From Aurantimonas sp965217685 (GTDB lineage: Bacteria; Pseudomonadota; Alphaproteobacteria; Rhizobiales; Rhizobiaceae), in assembly GCA_965217685.1 (NCBI GenBank), contig CBDCIZ010000003.1, forward strand, positions 2,852,001-2,916,000: a DNA stretch of 64,000 nucleotides, written 5' to 3'. The position numbers were made by a program, and so were the translations under genes. The notes beneath the pieces are model-generated. The model did no database searches and was not told where the DNA came from. It worked only from the letters and a program-made list of their open reading frames with translations. Positions 21,912-32,146 of this stretch are shown here, piece after piece. Position 1 is the first letter of the stretch, and each line of letters begins with the position of its first letter.

Positions 21912-22824
21912 ATCAGTGAAGGTATCTGCACCTGAATACATAGGGTGTTAGAAGCGAACTCGGGGAACTGAAACATCTAAGTACCCGAAGGAAAGGACAT
22001 CAACCGAGACTCCGTCAGTAGCGGCGAGCGAACGCGGACCAGGCCAGTGGTCACGATGAGAAAAAGCGGAACGCGTTGGAAAGCGCGGCGAGATTGGGTG
22101 ATAGCCCCGTACGCATAATGTCTGTTGTGATCCTTGAGTAAGGCGGGACACGTGAAATCCTGTTTGAAATTAGGGGGACCACCCTCTAAGCCTAAGTACT
22201 CGTGCATGACCGATAGCGAACCAGTACCGTGAGGGAAAGGTGAAAAGCACCCCGACAAGGGGAGTGAAATAGTACCTGAAACCGGATGCCTACAAACAGT
22301 GGAAGCTCTAGGTTCGTCCAGGGTGACCGCGTACCTTTTGTATAATGGGTCAGCGACTTAGTCTGACGAGCGAGCTTAAGCCGGTAGGTGGAGGCGTAGC
22401 GAAAGCGAGTCTGAACAGGGCGTTCAGTTCGTCGGATTAGACCCGAAACCGAGTGATCTAGCCATGAGCAGGTTGAAGGTGCGGTAACACGCACTGAAGG
22501 ACCGAACCCATATCTGTTGCAATAGATCGGGATGACTTGTGGCTAGGGGTGAAAGGCCAATCAAACTCGGAAATAGCTGGTTCTCCGCGAAATCTATTTA
22601 GGTAGAGCGTCGGACTTATGCTCCAGGGGGTAGAGCACTGGATGGGCTAGGGGGACTCACCGTCTTACCAAACCTAACCAAACTCCGAATACCTGGAAGT
22701 ATTATCCGGCAGACACACGGCGGGTGCTAACGTCCGTCGTGGAGAGGGCAACAACCCTGACCACCATCTAAGGTCCCCAAGTTATGGCTAAGTGGGAAAG
22801 GATGTGAAGTTTCCAAAACAACCA

Positions 22825-22856
<32 letters not shown>

Positions 22857-23543
22857 GAAAGCGTAACAGCTCACTGGTCTAATCAAGAGACTTTGCGCCG
22901 AAAATGTACCGGGGCTCAAGCCATACACCGAAGCTGTGGATTTGCATGCAAATGCAAGTGGTAGCGGAGCGTTCCGTAGGCCTGTGAAGGGATACCTGTG
23001 AGGGGTCCTGGAGGTATCGGAAGTGAGAATGCTGACATGAGTAACGATAAAGGGAGTGAGAGACTCCCTCGCCGAAAGTCCAAGGGTTCCTGCTTAAAGT
23101 TAATCTGAGCAGGGTTAGCCGGCCCCTAAGGCGAGGCCGAAAGGCGTAGTCGATGGGAACCACGTTAATAATCGTGGGCCTGGTGGAGAGTGACGGATTG
23201 CGTGTATCGTAGGGTCTTATTGGATTGATCCTGCGGTGAAGCGGTTCCAGGAAATAGCCCCACCATATAGACCGTACCCTAAACCGACACAGGTGGACAG
23301 GTAGAGTATACCAAGGCGCTTGAGAGAACTATGTTGAAGGAACTCGGCAAATTGCACGCGTAACTTCGGAAGAAGCGTGACCCCACTTTACGCAAGTGAT
23401 GTGGGGTGGCACAGACCAGGGGGTAGCGACTGTTTATCAAAAACACAGGGCTCTGCGAAGTCGCAAGACGACGTATAGGGTCTGACGCCTGCCCGGTGCT
23501 GGAAGGTTAAGAGGAGGGGTGCAAGCTCTGAATCGAAGCCCCA

Positions 23544-23625
<82 letters not shown>

Positions 23626-23698
23626 CGACTTCCCCGCTGTCTCCAACATAGACTCAGTGAAATTGAATTCCCCGTGAAGATGCGGGGTTCCTGCGGTC

Positions 23699-23729
<31 letters not shown>

Positions 23730-23883
23730 GCTTTACACTGGCATTCGTGTCGGCATGTGTAGGATAGGTGGTAGGCTTTGAAGCGTGGGCGCCAGCTCGC
23801 GTGGAGCCATCCTTGAAATACCACCCTTATCGTCATGGATGTCTAACCGCGGCCCGTCATCCGGGTCCGGGACAGTGTATGGT

Positions 23884-23930
<47 letters not shown>

Positions 23931-23997
23931 GCGATGGTGGGCTCAGACCGGTCGGAAATCGGTCGTCGAGTGCAATGGCATAAGCCCGCCTGACTGC

Positions 23998-24030
<33 letters not shown>

Positions 24031-24053
24031 TCATAGTGATCCGGTGGTCCCGC

Positions 24054-24107
<54 letters not shown>

Positions 24108-24136
24108 GACCCCCAAGAGTCCATATCGACGGGGTT

Positions 24137-24176
<40 letters not shown>

Positions 24177-24222
24177 GAGCAGGTCCCAAGGGTTTGGCTG
24201 TTCGCCAATTAAAGCGGTACGT

Positions 24223-24263
<41 letters not shown>

Positions 24264-24290
24264 TGCCGTGGGTGTAGGAGTATTGACAGG

Positions 24291-24324
<34 letters not shown>

Positions 24325-24536
24325 TACCTCTGGTGGACCTGTTGTGGCGCCAGCCGCAGTGCAGGGTAGCTATGTACGGACTAGATAACCGCTGAAGGCA
24401 TCTAAGCGGGAAACTAACCTGAAAACGAGTGCTCCCTATCAGGGCCGTGGTAGACCACCACGTCGATAGGCCGGGTGTGGACGTGCGGCAACGCATGAAG
24501 CTTACCGGTACTAATCGCCCGACAGGCTTGATCATT

Positions 24537-24931
24537 CTCATTCGTCAATGTTCACCGACCCGAAGGGACGGCGAACATTGCTTTCTCTTTCAGCTTTAAA
24601 CGACGAGGTCCTGCAGACCTCGTCTCGTTCGCTGGCCTCAGGCGCCGGCGGTCGCATCCGCGACCTCGGCTAACGCGCCACAAGGCGCGGCGGCCGGTCG
24701 GCCGCTGACTGCCGTGCTCCCTTTATTAGGAGCATGACGTTCGCGAGTCAGGCTCACGGACCGCTGGTCCGACGGCCTCCTGAGTTTGGCGACGCGCGAC
24801 CTTTGACTGCCGTATTCCCTTGGATAGGGAGTTGGCATCGACGGACTGCGCGGGCTTGCTGAAGCCCGACTGAAACTGAAACTGAAAACCCGATCCCTTC
24901 TTCCCAGCTTCTCCATTGCTTGCGCTTCGCC
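24537..24931 (+). other. 23S to 5S spacer
   Basis: About 395 bases without a gene. It contains two imperfect copies of a segment beginning TGACTGCCGT and including a small hairpin (CTCCCTTTATTAGGAG near 24717; TTCCCTTGGATAGGGAG near 24815), and a GCTCACGGACCGCTGGTCCG palindrome near 24749 that resembles the operon's repeat family. CAATGTTCACC and GGCGAACATTG at 24546-24580 form a hairpin just after 23S. Confidence 0.6.
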
Positions 24932-25049
24932 GACCTGGTGGTCATTGCGGGGCGGCCGCACCCGATCCCATTCCGAACTCGGCCGTGAAACGCCTCAGCG
25001 CCTATGATACTTCGTCTCAAGACGCGGGAAAGTCGGTCGCCGCCAGGTC
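24932..25049 (+). rRNA. rrf: 5S ribosomal RNA
   Basis: GACCTGGTGGTCATTGCGGG at the 5' end pairs with GTCGCCGCCAGGTC at the 3' end. The conserved CACCCGATCCCATTCCGAAC and CTCGGCCGTGAAACG are present. Length is about 118 bases. No tRNA follows it, although many related operons end with a tRNA-Met. Confidence 0.95.
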
Positions 25050-25108
25050 TGCAAAGCGCAAGCAATCCAATCCCTTCTCCAAATCAAACCAAAACAAAAT
25101 CCCCACCC

Positions 25109-25144
25109 AACGCCCCTCGCGCCCCCCCCCGGCCGAGGGGCGTT
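25109..25144 (+). terminator. Hairpin at the end of the rRNA operon
   Basis: Perfect 11-base arms AACGCCCCTCG and CGAGGGGCGTT, 14-base C-rich loop, 60 bases after the 5S gene. No U run follows it, so it may also act in 3' processing. Confidence 0.65.
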
Positions 25145-25309
25145 CCGCGTTCCAGAATAAATCCGGAGCCAGGAGGGTGCTGGGCGGTGCGGTTCTGACA
25201 GCTGGAGTGGGACAAGACGACTGACGGTCGCCAACTGATGCTGATCCAGACGCGGCCGCATGGCGCTGCAGCCGAAAGCGGAAGGTGCTGATACTCCCCC
25301 GTGTTGCCG

Positions 25310-25380
25310 CCCCGACCTCGGGCCCTGACTAAAGTTGTTTTGTCCATGAGTTCATAAAACAAGAATCTCTCTGGTCGGGG
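25310..25380 (+). promoter_or_regulatory. Nested inverted repeats in the gap before the ABC importer
   Basis: Outer arms CCCCGACC (25310-25317) and GGTCGGGG (25373-25380) enclose inner arms TTGTTTT (25335-25341) and AAAACAA (25356-25362). The nested layout suggests a folded RNA or a compound operator. The rest of the 25145-25705 gap has no gene I can support. A palindrome CGCCGTAAACGGCG at 25666-25679 lies 27 bases before the first importer gene and could be an operator. Confidence 0.4.
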
Positions 25381-25705
25381 CTCATCAAGGACGCAGAAGC
25401 GCGGTGTTCGCTCGGTTGCCGTCTCCGGATAGAGGGGGGACGATATCTTTTATTCCTTTTGGCGGCCGTTCCGTCGACAGAGAGATTGATGACGGGCCTG
25501 TGACGTGGCTATGATCGCGGCGGCGAGTGGGGCTGGCGTAGTTCTGTGGCTTTTGCCGCCGGGTGCGCGACATGCAAGTGTCATGGACCGGTGGTAGCGG
25601 CTTGCGCAACGTCGATGCGGGTTGCTCTCGCTCCGGTGACGCCGAGACAAGGTTTTCGCCGTTGACGCCGTAAACGGCGGACGGCCTCGAACAAAGGGGT
25701 ACACC

Positions 25706-26839
25706 ATGACCATTTACCGCAGCTTTCGCCGCAGTATTGCCGTGTCGTTAGCCGCCACGCTGTCGCTTTCGACGAGCCTCGCCTTCGCCCAGGACGCGGG
25801 CGCCAAGATGTCGATGGACGATCTCGTTGCCGCGGCCAAGAAGGAAGGCCAGCTGACGACGATCGCGCTGCCGCACGACTGGTGCAACTACGGCGAGATG
25901 ATCGAGGGGTTCAAGAAAAAGTACGGCTTGACGGTCAACGAGCTCAACCCCAATGCTGGCTCGGGCGACGAAATCCAGGCGATCAAGGCGAACCAGGGCA
26001 ATTCGGGCCCGCAGGCGCCGGACGTCATCGACGTCGGTCTGTCCTTCGGCCCCTCGGCCAAGGAAGACAAGCTGTTGATGCCCTACAAGGTTTCCACCTG
26101 GGACGAGATCGGCGACGATGCCAAGGATGCCGACGGCGCCTGGTACGGCGACTATTACGGCGTGCTCGCCTTCCAGGTGAACACCGATATCGTCGACAAC
26201 GTCCCGAAAGACTGGTCCGACCTGATGAATTCGGACTACGCCAACGCCGTCGCGCTGGCCGGCGATCCGCGCTCGTCGGCGCAGGCGATCCAGTCCGTCT
26301 ACGGCGCCGGGCTTTCTGCCTCGCCGGACGGCGATGCCAATGCAGTGGCCGATGCCGGGCTCGACTTTTTCAAGAAGCTCAATGCGGCGGGCAATTTCGT
26401 GCCGGTCGTCGGCTCCACGGCGACGCTGGCCCAGGGGACGACGCCGATCCTCATTCACTGGGACTACAACGCGCTGGCCTCCCGCGACACGCTGAACGGC
26501 AATCCGAAGACGGAAGTCGTCGTGCCCAGTTCCGGCGTCGTCGCCGGCGTTTATGTTCAGGGCATCTCTGCCTACGCGCCGCATCCGAACGCTGCCAAGC
26601 TGTGGATGGAATATCTCTACTCGGACGAGGGACAGTTGACCTATCTCAAGGGCTATTGCCACCCGATCCGCTTCAACGCCATGTCGAAGGCCGGCAAGAT
26701 TCCGCAGGAACTGCTCGACAAGCTGCCGCCGGCGGCGAACTATGAGAAGGCGAAGTTCCCGACCCTTGAAGACCAGAACGCCTCCAAGACCGAAATTACC
26801 GGAAAGTGGGATTCGGTGGTGGGCGCGACCGTTCAATAA
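25706..26839 (+). CDS. ABC transporter periplasmic substrate-binding protein
   Basis: Captures a solute in the periplasm for the importer encoded just downstream. A signal peptide (SIAVSLAATLSLSTSLAFAQ, about residues 11-30) precedes a family 1 or 8-type extracellular solute-binding fold: KEGQLTTIALPHDWCNYGEM, VIDVGLSFGPSAKEDKL, WYGDYYGVLAFQVNTDIVDN and PHPNAAKLWMEYLYSDEGQ. Relatives bind iron, polyamines or phosphonates; I cannot tell which applies. Length is 377 residues. AAAGGGG lies about 8 bases before the ATG. It is the first of four co-directional genes that form a complete importer. Confidence 0.88.
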   Translation: MTIYRSFRRSIAVSLAATLSLSTSLAFAQDAGAKMSMDDLVAAAKKEGQLTTIALPHDWCNYGEMIEGFKKKYGLTVNELNPNAGSGDEIQAIKANQGNSGPQAPDVIDVGLSFGPSAKEDKLLMPYKVSTWDEIGDDAKDADGAWYGDYYGVLAFQVNTDIVDNVPKDWSDLMNSDYANAVALAGDPRSSAQAIQSVYGAGLSASPDGDANAVADAGLDFFKKLNAAGNFVPVVGSTATLAQGTTPILIHWDYNALASRDTLNGNPKTEVVVPSSGVVAGVYVQGISAYAPHPNAAKLWMEYLYSDEGQLTYLKGYCHPIRFNAMSKAGKIPQELLDKLPPAANYEKAKFPTLEDQNASKTEITGKWDSVVGATVQ

Positions 26840-26916
26840 GTATTCGATCGAAGGGCCGTTGGACAACCGGCGGCCCGTTTCGGTTTTATAGGGTATCAAC
26901 GGGTTTCGAGGTGCGG

Positions 26917-27849
26917 ATGGCAGCGATCGACGCAGTCGGCGGCGATGGCGGGAGGCGTTCTGATGCAAGGGCGAGCGCCCGCGGTGGACCATTGCTCCGG
27001 CGCCCGGGCCGTTCCTGGGCCTGGCTCGGTCTTGTGCCGTTCTTTGCTTTCGCACTGCTCTTCCTGATCGGGCCGACGCTCTATCTCGTCGCCGGTGCCT
27101 TTCAGGACAGGACCGGGGCGCTGACGCTCCAGAACATCTACGATCTCTTCACACCGCAGATCATGGCGGCGTATTCGATCTCGATCCAGGTGAGCCTCGC
27201 CTCCGCCTTCTTCGGCGCGCTGATCGGTTTCTTTCTCGCCTATGCAATCGTCCATGGCGGCCTGCCGGCCTGGATTCGGCCGACCGTCGTCACCTTCTCG
27301 GGCGTCGCTTCCAACTTCGCCGGCATTCCGCTCGCCTTTGCGTTTCTAGCAACGCTCGGACGGCTCGGCCTGGTGACGGTATTCCTGAAGGCGACCTTCG
27401 GCATCAACATCTATACGCTCGGCTTCAACCTTTTGTCCTTCTCGGGACTGACCATCACCTACCTGTATTTCCAGATTCCGCTGATGGTGCTGATCATCGC
27501 ACCGGCGCTGGACGGGCTAAAGGCGGAATGGCGCGAGGCGGCGTCGATCCTGGGGGCATCGAGCTGGCAATATTGGCGCCGGGTCGGGTTGCCGGTGCTG
27601 GCGCCGTCGATTCTGGGCTGCTTCCTTTTGCTTTTCGCCAATTCCTTCGGCGCCATCGCCACGGCCTATGCGCTGACCGGCTCCTCGCTCAACATCGTGC
27701 CGATCCTGCTCTACGCGCAGATCCGTGGCGACGTCCTTTACAACCCCAATCTCGGCTATGCGTTGGCCTTCGGCATGATCGTCATCACCGGCTGCTCGAA
27801 CCTTCTCTACCTTTGGCTGCGCGCCCGTGCCGAGCGGTGGCAGCGATGA
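26917..27849 (+). CDS. ABC transporter permease 1
   Basis: Inner-membrane subunit with about six membrane segments, including LVPFFAFALLFLIGPTLYLVAG near the start. The EAA loop is visible as EWREAASILGASSWQYWRRV, which contacts the ATPase. I chose the ATG at 26917 (310 residues), with GAGG 5-8 bases upstream; a GTG at 26911 is also possible. Its TGA overlaps the next ATG by four bases. Confidence 0.9.
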   Translation: MAAIDAVGGDGGRRSDARASARGGPLLRRPGRSWAWLGLVPFFAFALLFLIGPTLYLVAGAFQDRTGALTLQNIYDLFTPQIMAAYSISIQVSLASAFFGALIGFFLAYAIVHGGLPAWIRPTVVTFSGVASNFAGIPLAFAFLATLGRLGLVTVFLKATFGINIYTLGFNLLSFSGLTITYLYFQIPLMVLIIAPALDGLKAEWREAASILGASSWQYWRRVGLPVLAPSILGCFLLLFANSFGAIATAYALTGSSLNIVPILLYAQIRGDVLYNPNLGYALAFGMIVITGCSNLLYLWLRARAERWQR

Positions 27850-28730
27850 GTGCGGCGAGCCAAACGCCGGCGGAGAAGCCTGAAAAGCCAAGCCCTTCTT
27901 GGATCGCCCGGTTCGGACCGTGGATCATGGTGGTCCTCGGGGCGCTGTATTTCGTGCTGCCGCTGATTGCGACCTTCAATTTCTCGCTCTCCATGCTGCG
28001 CGGCATCTGGAGTTTCGAGGCCTACCGGGTCGTTTTCGACGATCCGCGCTTTCGCCAGACCTTCGTCTTTTCCATTGTCGCGGCGCTTGCCACCATCGCG
28101 CTCGGCGCGCTTTTGGTGGTGCCGACGGCCTACTGGGTGCGGCTTAAATTTTCCAAGCTCCGGCCTTTGGTCGAGTTCATCACGCTGCTGCCCCTGGTGA
28201 TCCCGCCGATCGTCCTGGTGTTCGGCTATCTGCGGCTTTACAATTCCTCGTCCTGGCTGCCCTTCACCGGCTCCTCGACCGGCGCGCAGATGCTTCTGGT
28301 GTTCGGTTATGTCGTTTTGTCGCTACCCTACATGTTCCGGGCGGTCGACACCGGCATGGCGGCGATCGACATCCGCACCCTGACAGAAGCGGCCGAAAGC
28401 CTCGGGGCCGGCCGGTTCACCATTCTGTCGGGCGTGATCCTGCCGAACGTCAAGGCGGCGGTTCTGTCGGGTGCCTTCCTGTCTTTTGCCATCGTCATCG
28501 GCGAGTTCGTTCTGGCGAGTCTTCTGAACCAGCCGGCCTTCGGTCCTTATCTCGCGCTGATGGGGGCCAACCGTGCCTATGAACCGGCGGCGCTCGCGAT
28601 GATCGCCTTCGCGATCACCTGGGCCTCGATGGCGTTGCTTCAGGTGGCGGGTCGCCAAAGGCGCGCTGCGTCGAAGCCGAAACGATCGCTTCGATCCCTA
28701 CTGACGCTTTCGAGGCGGGCCCGCGGATGA
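27846..28730 (+). CDS. ABC transporter permease 2
   Basis: Second membrane subunit, 294 residues, with about six membrane segments beginning at WIMVVLGALYFVLPLIATFN. Its EAA-type loop reads TLTEAAESLGAGRFTILSGV. The ATG at 27846 overlaps the upstream stop as ATGA, and its own stop overlaps the ATPase start in the same way. The open frame extends 106 codons upstream inside permease 1; that part is a shadow. Confidence 0.9.
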   Translation: MSAASQTPAEKPEKPSPSWIARFGPWIMVVLGALYFVLPLIATFNFSLSMLRGIWSFEAYRVVFDDPRFRQTFVFSIVAALATIALGALLVVPTAYWVRLKFSKLRPLVEFITLLPLVIPPIVLVFGYLRLYNSSSWLPFTGSSTGAQMLLVFGYVVLSLPYMFRAVDTGMAAIDIRTLTEAAESLGAGRFTILSGVILPNVKAAVLSGAFLSFAIVIGEFVLASLLNQPAFGPYLALMGANRAYEPAALAMIAFAITWASMALLQVAGRQRRAASKPKRSLRSLLTLSRRARG

Positions 28731-29812
28731 GTTTTCTGTCGATCTCAGATGTGTCCAAGAGCTTTGGGCAGACGACGGTGGTGAAGGACTTTGACCTTTC
28801 CGTCGAGCGCGGCGAGTTTGTCTCTTTCCTCGGACCTTCCGGCTGCGGCAAGACGACGATGCTGCGGATGATCGCCGGCTTCGAGACGCCGTCCGCCGGC
28901 CGGATCGTCATCGACGGCGAGGACGTGACCGGCCTTGCGCCCAACAAGCGGCGCATCGGCATGGTGTTCCAGGCCTACGCGCTATTTCCGAACCTTTCGG
29001 TCGGCGAGAACGTCGCCTTCGGGCTGAAGGTCGCCGGCAAGCCCAAGGCGGAGATCGGGTCGCGGGTCGCCGAGATGCTGAAGCTGATCGGCCTGCCGCA
29101 GCTCGCCGACCGATATCCCTACCAATTGTCGGGCGGCCAGCAGCAGCGTGTCGCGCTCGCCCGGGCGCTGGCGCCGAGTCCGCGCGTGCTGCTTCTCGAC
29201 GAGCCGCTTTCGGCGCTCGACGCCAAGATCCGCGTGTCCCTGCGCGAGGAAATCCGCGAGCTCCAGCGCAAGCTCGGCATCACGACGATCTTCGTGACCC
29301 ACGACCAGGAGGAAGCGCTCTCCATGTCGGACAGGATCGCCGTGATGTATGGCGGCCGAATCGAGCAGTGCGGCGCGCCTTTCTCCATCTACAACAAACC
29401 GGCGACGCGTTTCGTGGCGAGCTTCATCGGCACTTTGAGCCTGATCGAGGGCGTCAAAGGCGAGGGGACGACGGTGCTGGTTGATGGCCAGGCGGTGACG
29501 CTCGCAGAGGCCCCGCAAGCGGCGCCGGGCACGGCCGTGACATTGGCGCTCCGACCGGAGGCGGTGAAGCTCGACGCGTCGCCCGATCGCATCAACACGC
29601 TACAGGGCCGGGTTGAGGATTCGCAATTTCTCGGTTCGGTGGTGCGGTTGAAGCTCGACGTTGCCGGCGGCACGGTGCTGGTCGACACGTTCAACCGTCC
29701 GACCGTTCCGCCGCCGCGGGCCGGCGAGATGGTCGACCTGCATTTCAGCCCCAGCGACGTCTTCCCGCTGTCGCCGGAGGTGGTACGCCAGACGACGAAG
29801 GCTGCGGCCTGA
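28727..29812 (+). CDS. ABC transporter ATP-binding protein
   Basis: Cytoplasmic ATPase that drives the importer. Walker A is GPSGCGKTT (about residues 37-45), the signature is LSGGQQQR, and Walker B is VLLLDEPLSALD, followed by the switch histidine in FVTHDQEEAL. A C-terminal TOBE-like domain (VTLALRPEAVKLD) is typical of the PotA, FbpC and MalK group. Length is 361 residues. It ends only 3 bases before the convergent purU, with no terminator hairpin between them. Confidence 0.93.
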   Translation: MSFLSISDVSKSFGQTTVVKDFDLSVERGEFVSFLGPSGCGKTTMLRMIAGFETPSAGRIVIDGEDVTGLAPNKRRIGMVFQAYALFPNLSVGENVAFGLKVAGKPKAEIGSRVAEMLKLIGLPQLADRYPYQLSGGQQQRVALARALAPSPRVLLLDEPLSALDAKIRVSLREEIRELQRKLGITTIFVTHDQEEALSMSDRIAVMYGGRIEQCGAPFSIYNKPATRFVASFIGTLSLIEGVKGEGTTVLVDGQAVTLAEAPQAAPGTAVTLALRPEAVKLDASPDRINTLQGRVEDSQFLGSVVRLKLDVAGGTVLVDTFNRPTVPPPRAGEMVDLHFSPSDVFPLSPEVVRQTTKAAA

Positions 29813-29815
29813 CCT

Positions 29816-30682
29816 TCAGGAAAACACCACCGTCTTGTGGCCGTTCAGCATGATGCGCCGTTCCAGGTGCATCTTGACCGCGCGGGCCAGCACCCGACTT
29901 TCGATGTCGCGACCGACGGCGACGAAGTCCTCGGCGCTCATCGAATGGCTCACCCGCTCGGTTTCCTGTTCGATGATCGGCCCTTCGTCGAGGTCGGTGG
30001 TCACGTAGTGAGCCGTCGCGCCGATCAGCTTCACGCCCCGCTCATGCGCCTGGTGATAGGGCTTGGCGCCTTTGAAGCTCGGCAGGAACGAGTGGTGGAT
30101 GTTGATGATCTTGCCCGACAATCGCTTCGACAGATTGTCCGACAGCACCTGCATGTAGCGGGCGAGCACCACCAGATCGGCGTCGCTCTCGCGCACCAGG
30201 GTCAGGATCTTCTCCTCCTGCTCGGCCTTCGTCTCCTTGGTGACCGGCCACAGATGGAAGGGCACGCCCTCGTAGTCGGCCGCGCGCCGTGAATCCTCAT
30301 GGTTGGAAACGATGGCGACGATCTCTGCGTCGAGCCAGCCGACCTTGATCTGGTAGAGGAGATGAAGAAGCGCGTGATCGAATTTCGAGACCATGACGAC
30401 GATCTTCGGCTTTCGCGCCGGGTCGACGATATGCATCTTCAGCTCGAACCGATCGGCCACCGGTGCCAGCTGCCGCTCCAGCGCGTCGCGATTGGTGGTC
30501 TTCGGCGCGATGGCGGCGATCCGCAGGTAGAAACGGTCGGTCTGGCGATCCCAGAACTGGCCGCTCTCGGCGATGTTGCAGCCGGCGTCGGCGAGCTCGG
30601 TCGTCACCGCCGCGACGATGCCGGGGCGGTCCTTCGACGAAAAGGTGAGGATGAGGGTCTGTTCAGGCGTCTTGTCGGTCAT
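29816..30682 (-). CDS. purU: Formyltetrahydrofolate deformylase
   Basis: Hydrolyses 10-formyltetrahydrofolate to formate and tetrahydrofolate, supplying formate for purine synthesis and balancing one-carbon pools. An N-terminal ACT domain (about residues 8-85, TFSSKDRPGIVAAVTTEL) senses glycine or methionine in known members. The formyltransferase-like catalytic domain holds INIHHSFLPSFKGAKPYHQA and the DLDEGPIIEQE segment that supplies the catalytic aspartate. Length is 288 residues, normal for the family. It is divergent from the carboxypeptidase gene. Confidence 0.96.
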   Translation of the reverse strand: MTDKTPEQTLILTFSSKDRPGIVAAVTTELADAGCNIAESGQFWDRQTDRFYLRIAAIAPKTTNRDALERQLAPVADRFELKMHIVDPARKPKIVVMVSKFDHALLHLLYQIKVGWLDAEIVAIVSNHEDSRRAADYEGVPFHLWPVTKETKAEQEEKILTLVRESDADLVVLARYMQVLSDNLSKRLSGKIINIHHSFLPSFKGAKPYHQAHERGVKLIGATAHYVTTDLDEGPIIEQETERVSHSMSAEDFVAVGRDIESRVLARAVKMHLERRIMLNGHKTVVFS

Positions 30683-30962
30683 GGGCCTTGGTGTCCGGGC
30701 TGGCGTTCATGTTGCGGTGCCACGCGTTGGCCTTAGCATATCGGCAGCCCATGGCGTTTCCTGCCGGATCGGCGACATGTGGGAGCGCAGGGTGGACAGT
30801 CCGGTCGGCGTTCACAAATCGGCGGGCCGTTCGAGGCGGATGCGGCGAACGTGCTCGATCGGCAACGTCCGTTGTTAACCGGACATGGAGAAGCGCTTGT
30901 TAAATTGACGACAATTGCCCCGGCGTCCTAGCTGCGGCGACATTTGTCAAAGAGTTGCAGCC

Positions 30963-31931
30963 TTGCCTTTTCGTTTCCCCATCCGTTTGCCCTGGCGCCC
31001 TAGCGTTGCGGCGTTGCTGAAAATCCTCCTGTCGGCCGTGCTCGCGCTGATGCTCGCCGCCTGCCAGTCGGCACAGCTGACCTCCGCGGGGCTGACGCCG
31101 CTCGGCGGCGGGCGCACCGTCGAGATCAACCTCGGCCCGGCCGAGCGGCGCGCGCCGGCAACGTTGGTCTTGGATTATGCCAGTGGCCGGACGTTGTTCG
31201 AGGACCAGGCCGACGCGCTGCGCTATCCGGCCTCGCTTACCAAGATGATGACGCTGTATCTTCTGTTCGAAACGATCCAGCAGGGCAGGCTCTCGCTCGA
31301 CGACACGTTGTCGGTCAGCGAGAATGCCGCGTCGAAACCACCCTCCAAGCTCGGCGTGAAGCCTGGGGACCGGCTGCCGGTGCGTATCGCAATGACCGCT
31401 CTGGCGGTGAAGTCGGCGAACGATGTCGCGACGGTCGTTGCCGAGAATCTTGCGGGATCCGAAGCCGCTTTCGCCAACGCAATGAACGTCAAGGCGTTGT
31501 CGCTCGGCATGAATCACACGCGGTTCGTCACGCCTTCGGGCCTGCCGGACCCGCGCCACGTTTCGACCGCGCGCGACATGGGCACGCTGGCCCGGGCGCT
31601 GTTCTCGCGCTACCCGCAGTACCGCGATCTCTACAAGATGACCGAGTATGACTATAACGGTCGCACTTATCGTGCGACCAACAAACTGCTCGGCAAGGTG
31701 CCTGGCGTCGACGGGCTGAAGACCGGCTACGTCAACGATTCCGGCTCCAACCTCGCCGCCACCGCCATTCGCAACGGCCGCCGTATCATCGTCGTCGTCC
31801 TTGGCGGCCGCACCGCCCGCGAGCGCGACGCCAGGGTGACGGCGCTGATCGACCAGTATCTGGGGCCGGCGCCGGTCACGATGAGCTTTTCCGGCGTGCC
31901 GGGCGTCGACTACGGCAACGGCGACGAGTGA
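30963..31931 (+). CDS. D-alanyl-D-alanine carboxypeptidase, S11 family, putative lipoprotein
   Basis: Removes the terminal D-alanine of peptidoglycan pentapeptides in the periplasm. The three penicillin-binding motifs are SLTK (nucleophile near residue 91), SAN, and KTG in DGLKTGYVNDSG. The N-terminus ends in a lipobox, LMLAAC, so the protein is probably lipid-anchored. The start is uncertain: TTG codons at 30915, 30963 and 31014 are all in frame, and none has a strong ribosome binding site. I chose 30963 for a signal peptide of usual length. It lacks the long C-terminal domain of PBP5 and ends soon after the catalytic core. Confidence 0.88.
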   Translation: MPFRFPIRLPWRPSVAALLKILLSAVLALMLAACQSAQLTSAGLTPLGGGRTVEINLGPAERRAPATLVLDYASGRTLFEDQADALRYPASLTKMMTLYLLFETIQQGRLSLDDTLSVSENAASKPPSKLGVKPGDRLPVRIAMTALAVKSANDVATVVAENLAGSEAAFANAMNVKALSLGMNHTRFVTPSGLPDPRHVSTARDMGTLARALFSRYPQYRDLYKMTEYDYNGRTYRATNKLLGKVPGVDGLKTGYVNDSGSNLAATAIRNGRRIIVVVLGGRTARERDARVTALIDQYLGPAPVTMSFSGVPGVDYGNGDE

Positions 31932-31940
31932 GGCGGCATT

Positions 31941-32100
31941 CCTCTCCCCGTGGGAGAGGGTGGATGCGAGCGTCAGCGAGCAGACGGGCGAGGGGGCTTG
32001 GCGCAACGCCAATCGAGGCCTCAACTCGATCGTTTGCGCAATCCTCCTCATCGCCTTGCATTGCAAGGCACTGCTCCCACAGGGGCGAAGAGTGGAGCAT
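31941..32100. repeat. REP-like intergenic repeat with hairpin
   Basis: A perfect hairpin CCTCTCCC-CGT-GGGAGAGG at 31941-31959 is followed by GTGGATGCGAGCG, CAGCGAGCAGACGGGCGAGG and CTTGGCGCAACGCCAA. Segments of this kind (CTCTCCC, GGGAGAGG, GCGAGC, GGGTGAGGGG) recur between genes in many rhizobial genomes, as I recall. Here it fills the gap between two convergent genes and may also end transcription. Confidence 0.55.
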
Positions 32101-32146
32101 GGCTTCAAGGGCTTTTGCCTTTCTACCTTTGTATCGCTTTGCCTCG

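Noticed and set aside
25050..25144. tRNA-Met expected after the 5S gene in many related operons
   Set aside because: No tRNA-like sequence is present between the 5S gene and the terminator hairpin.
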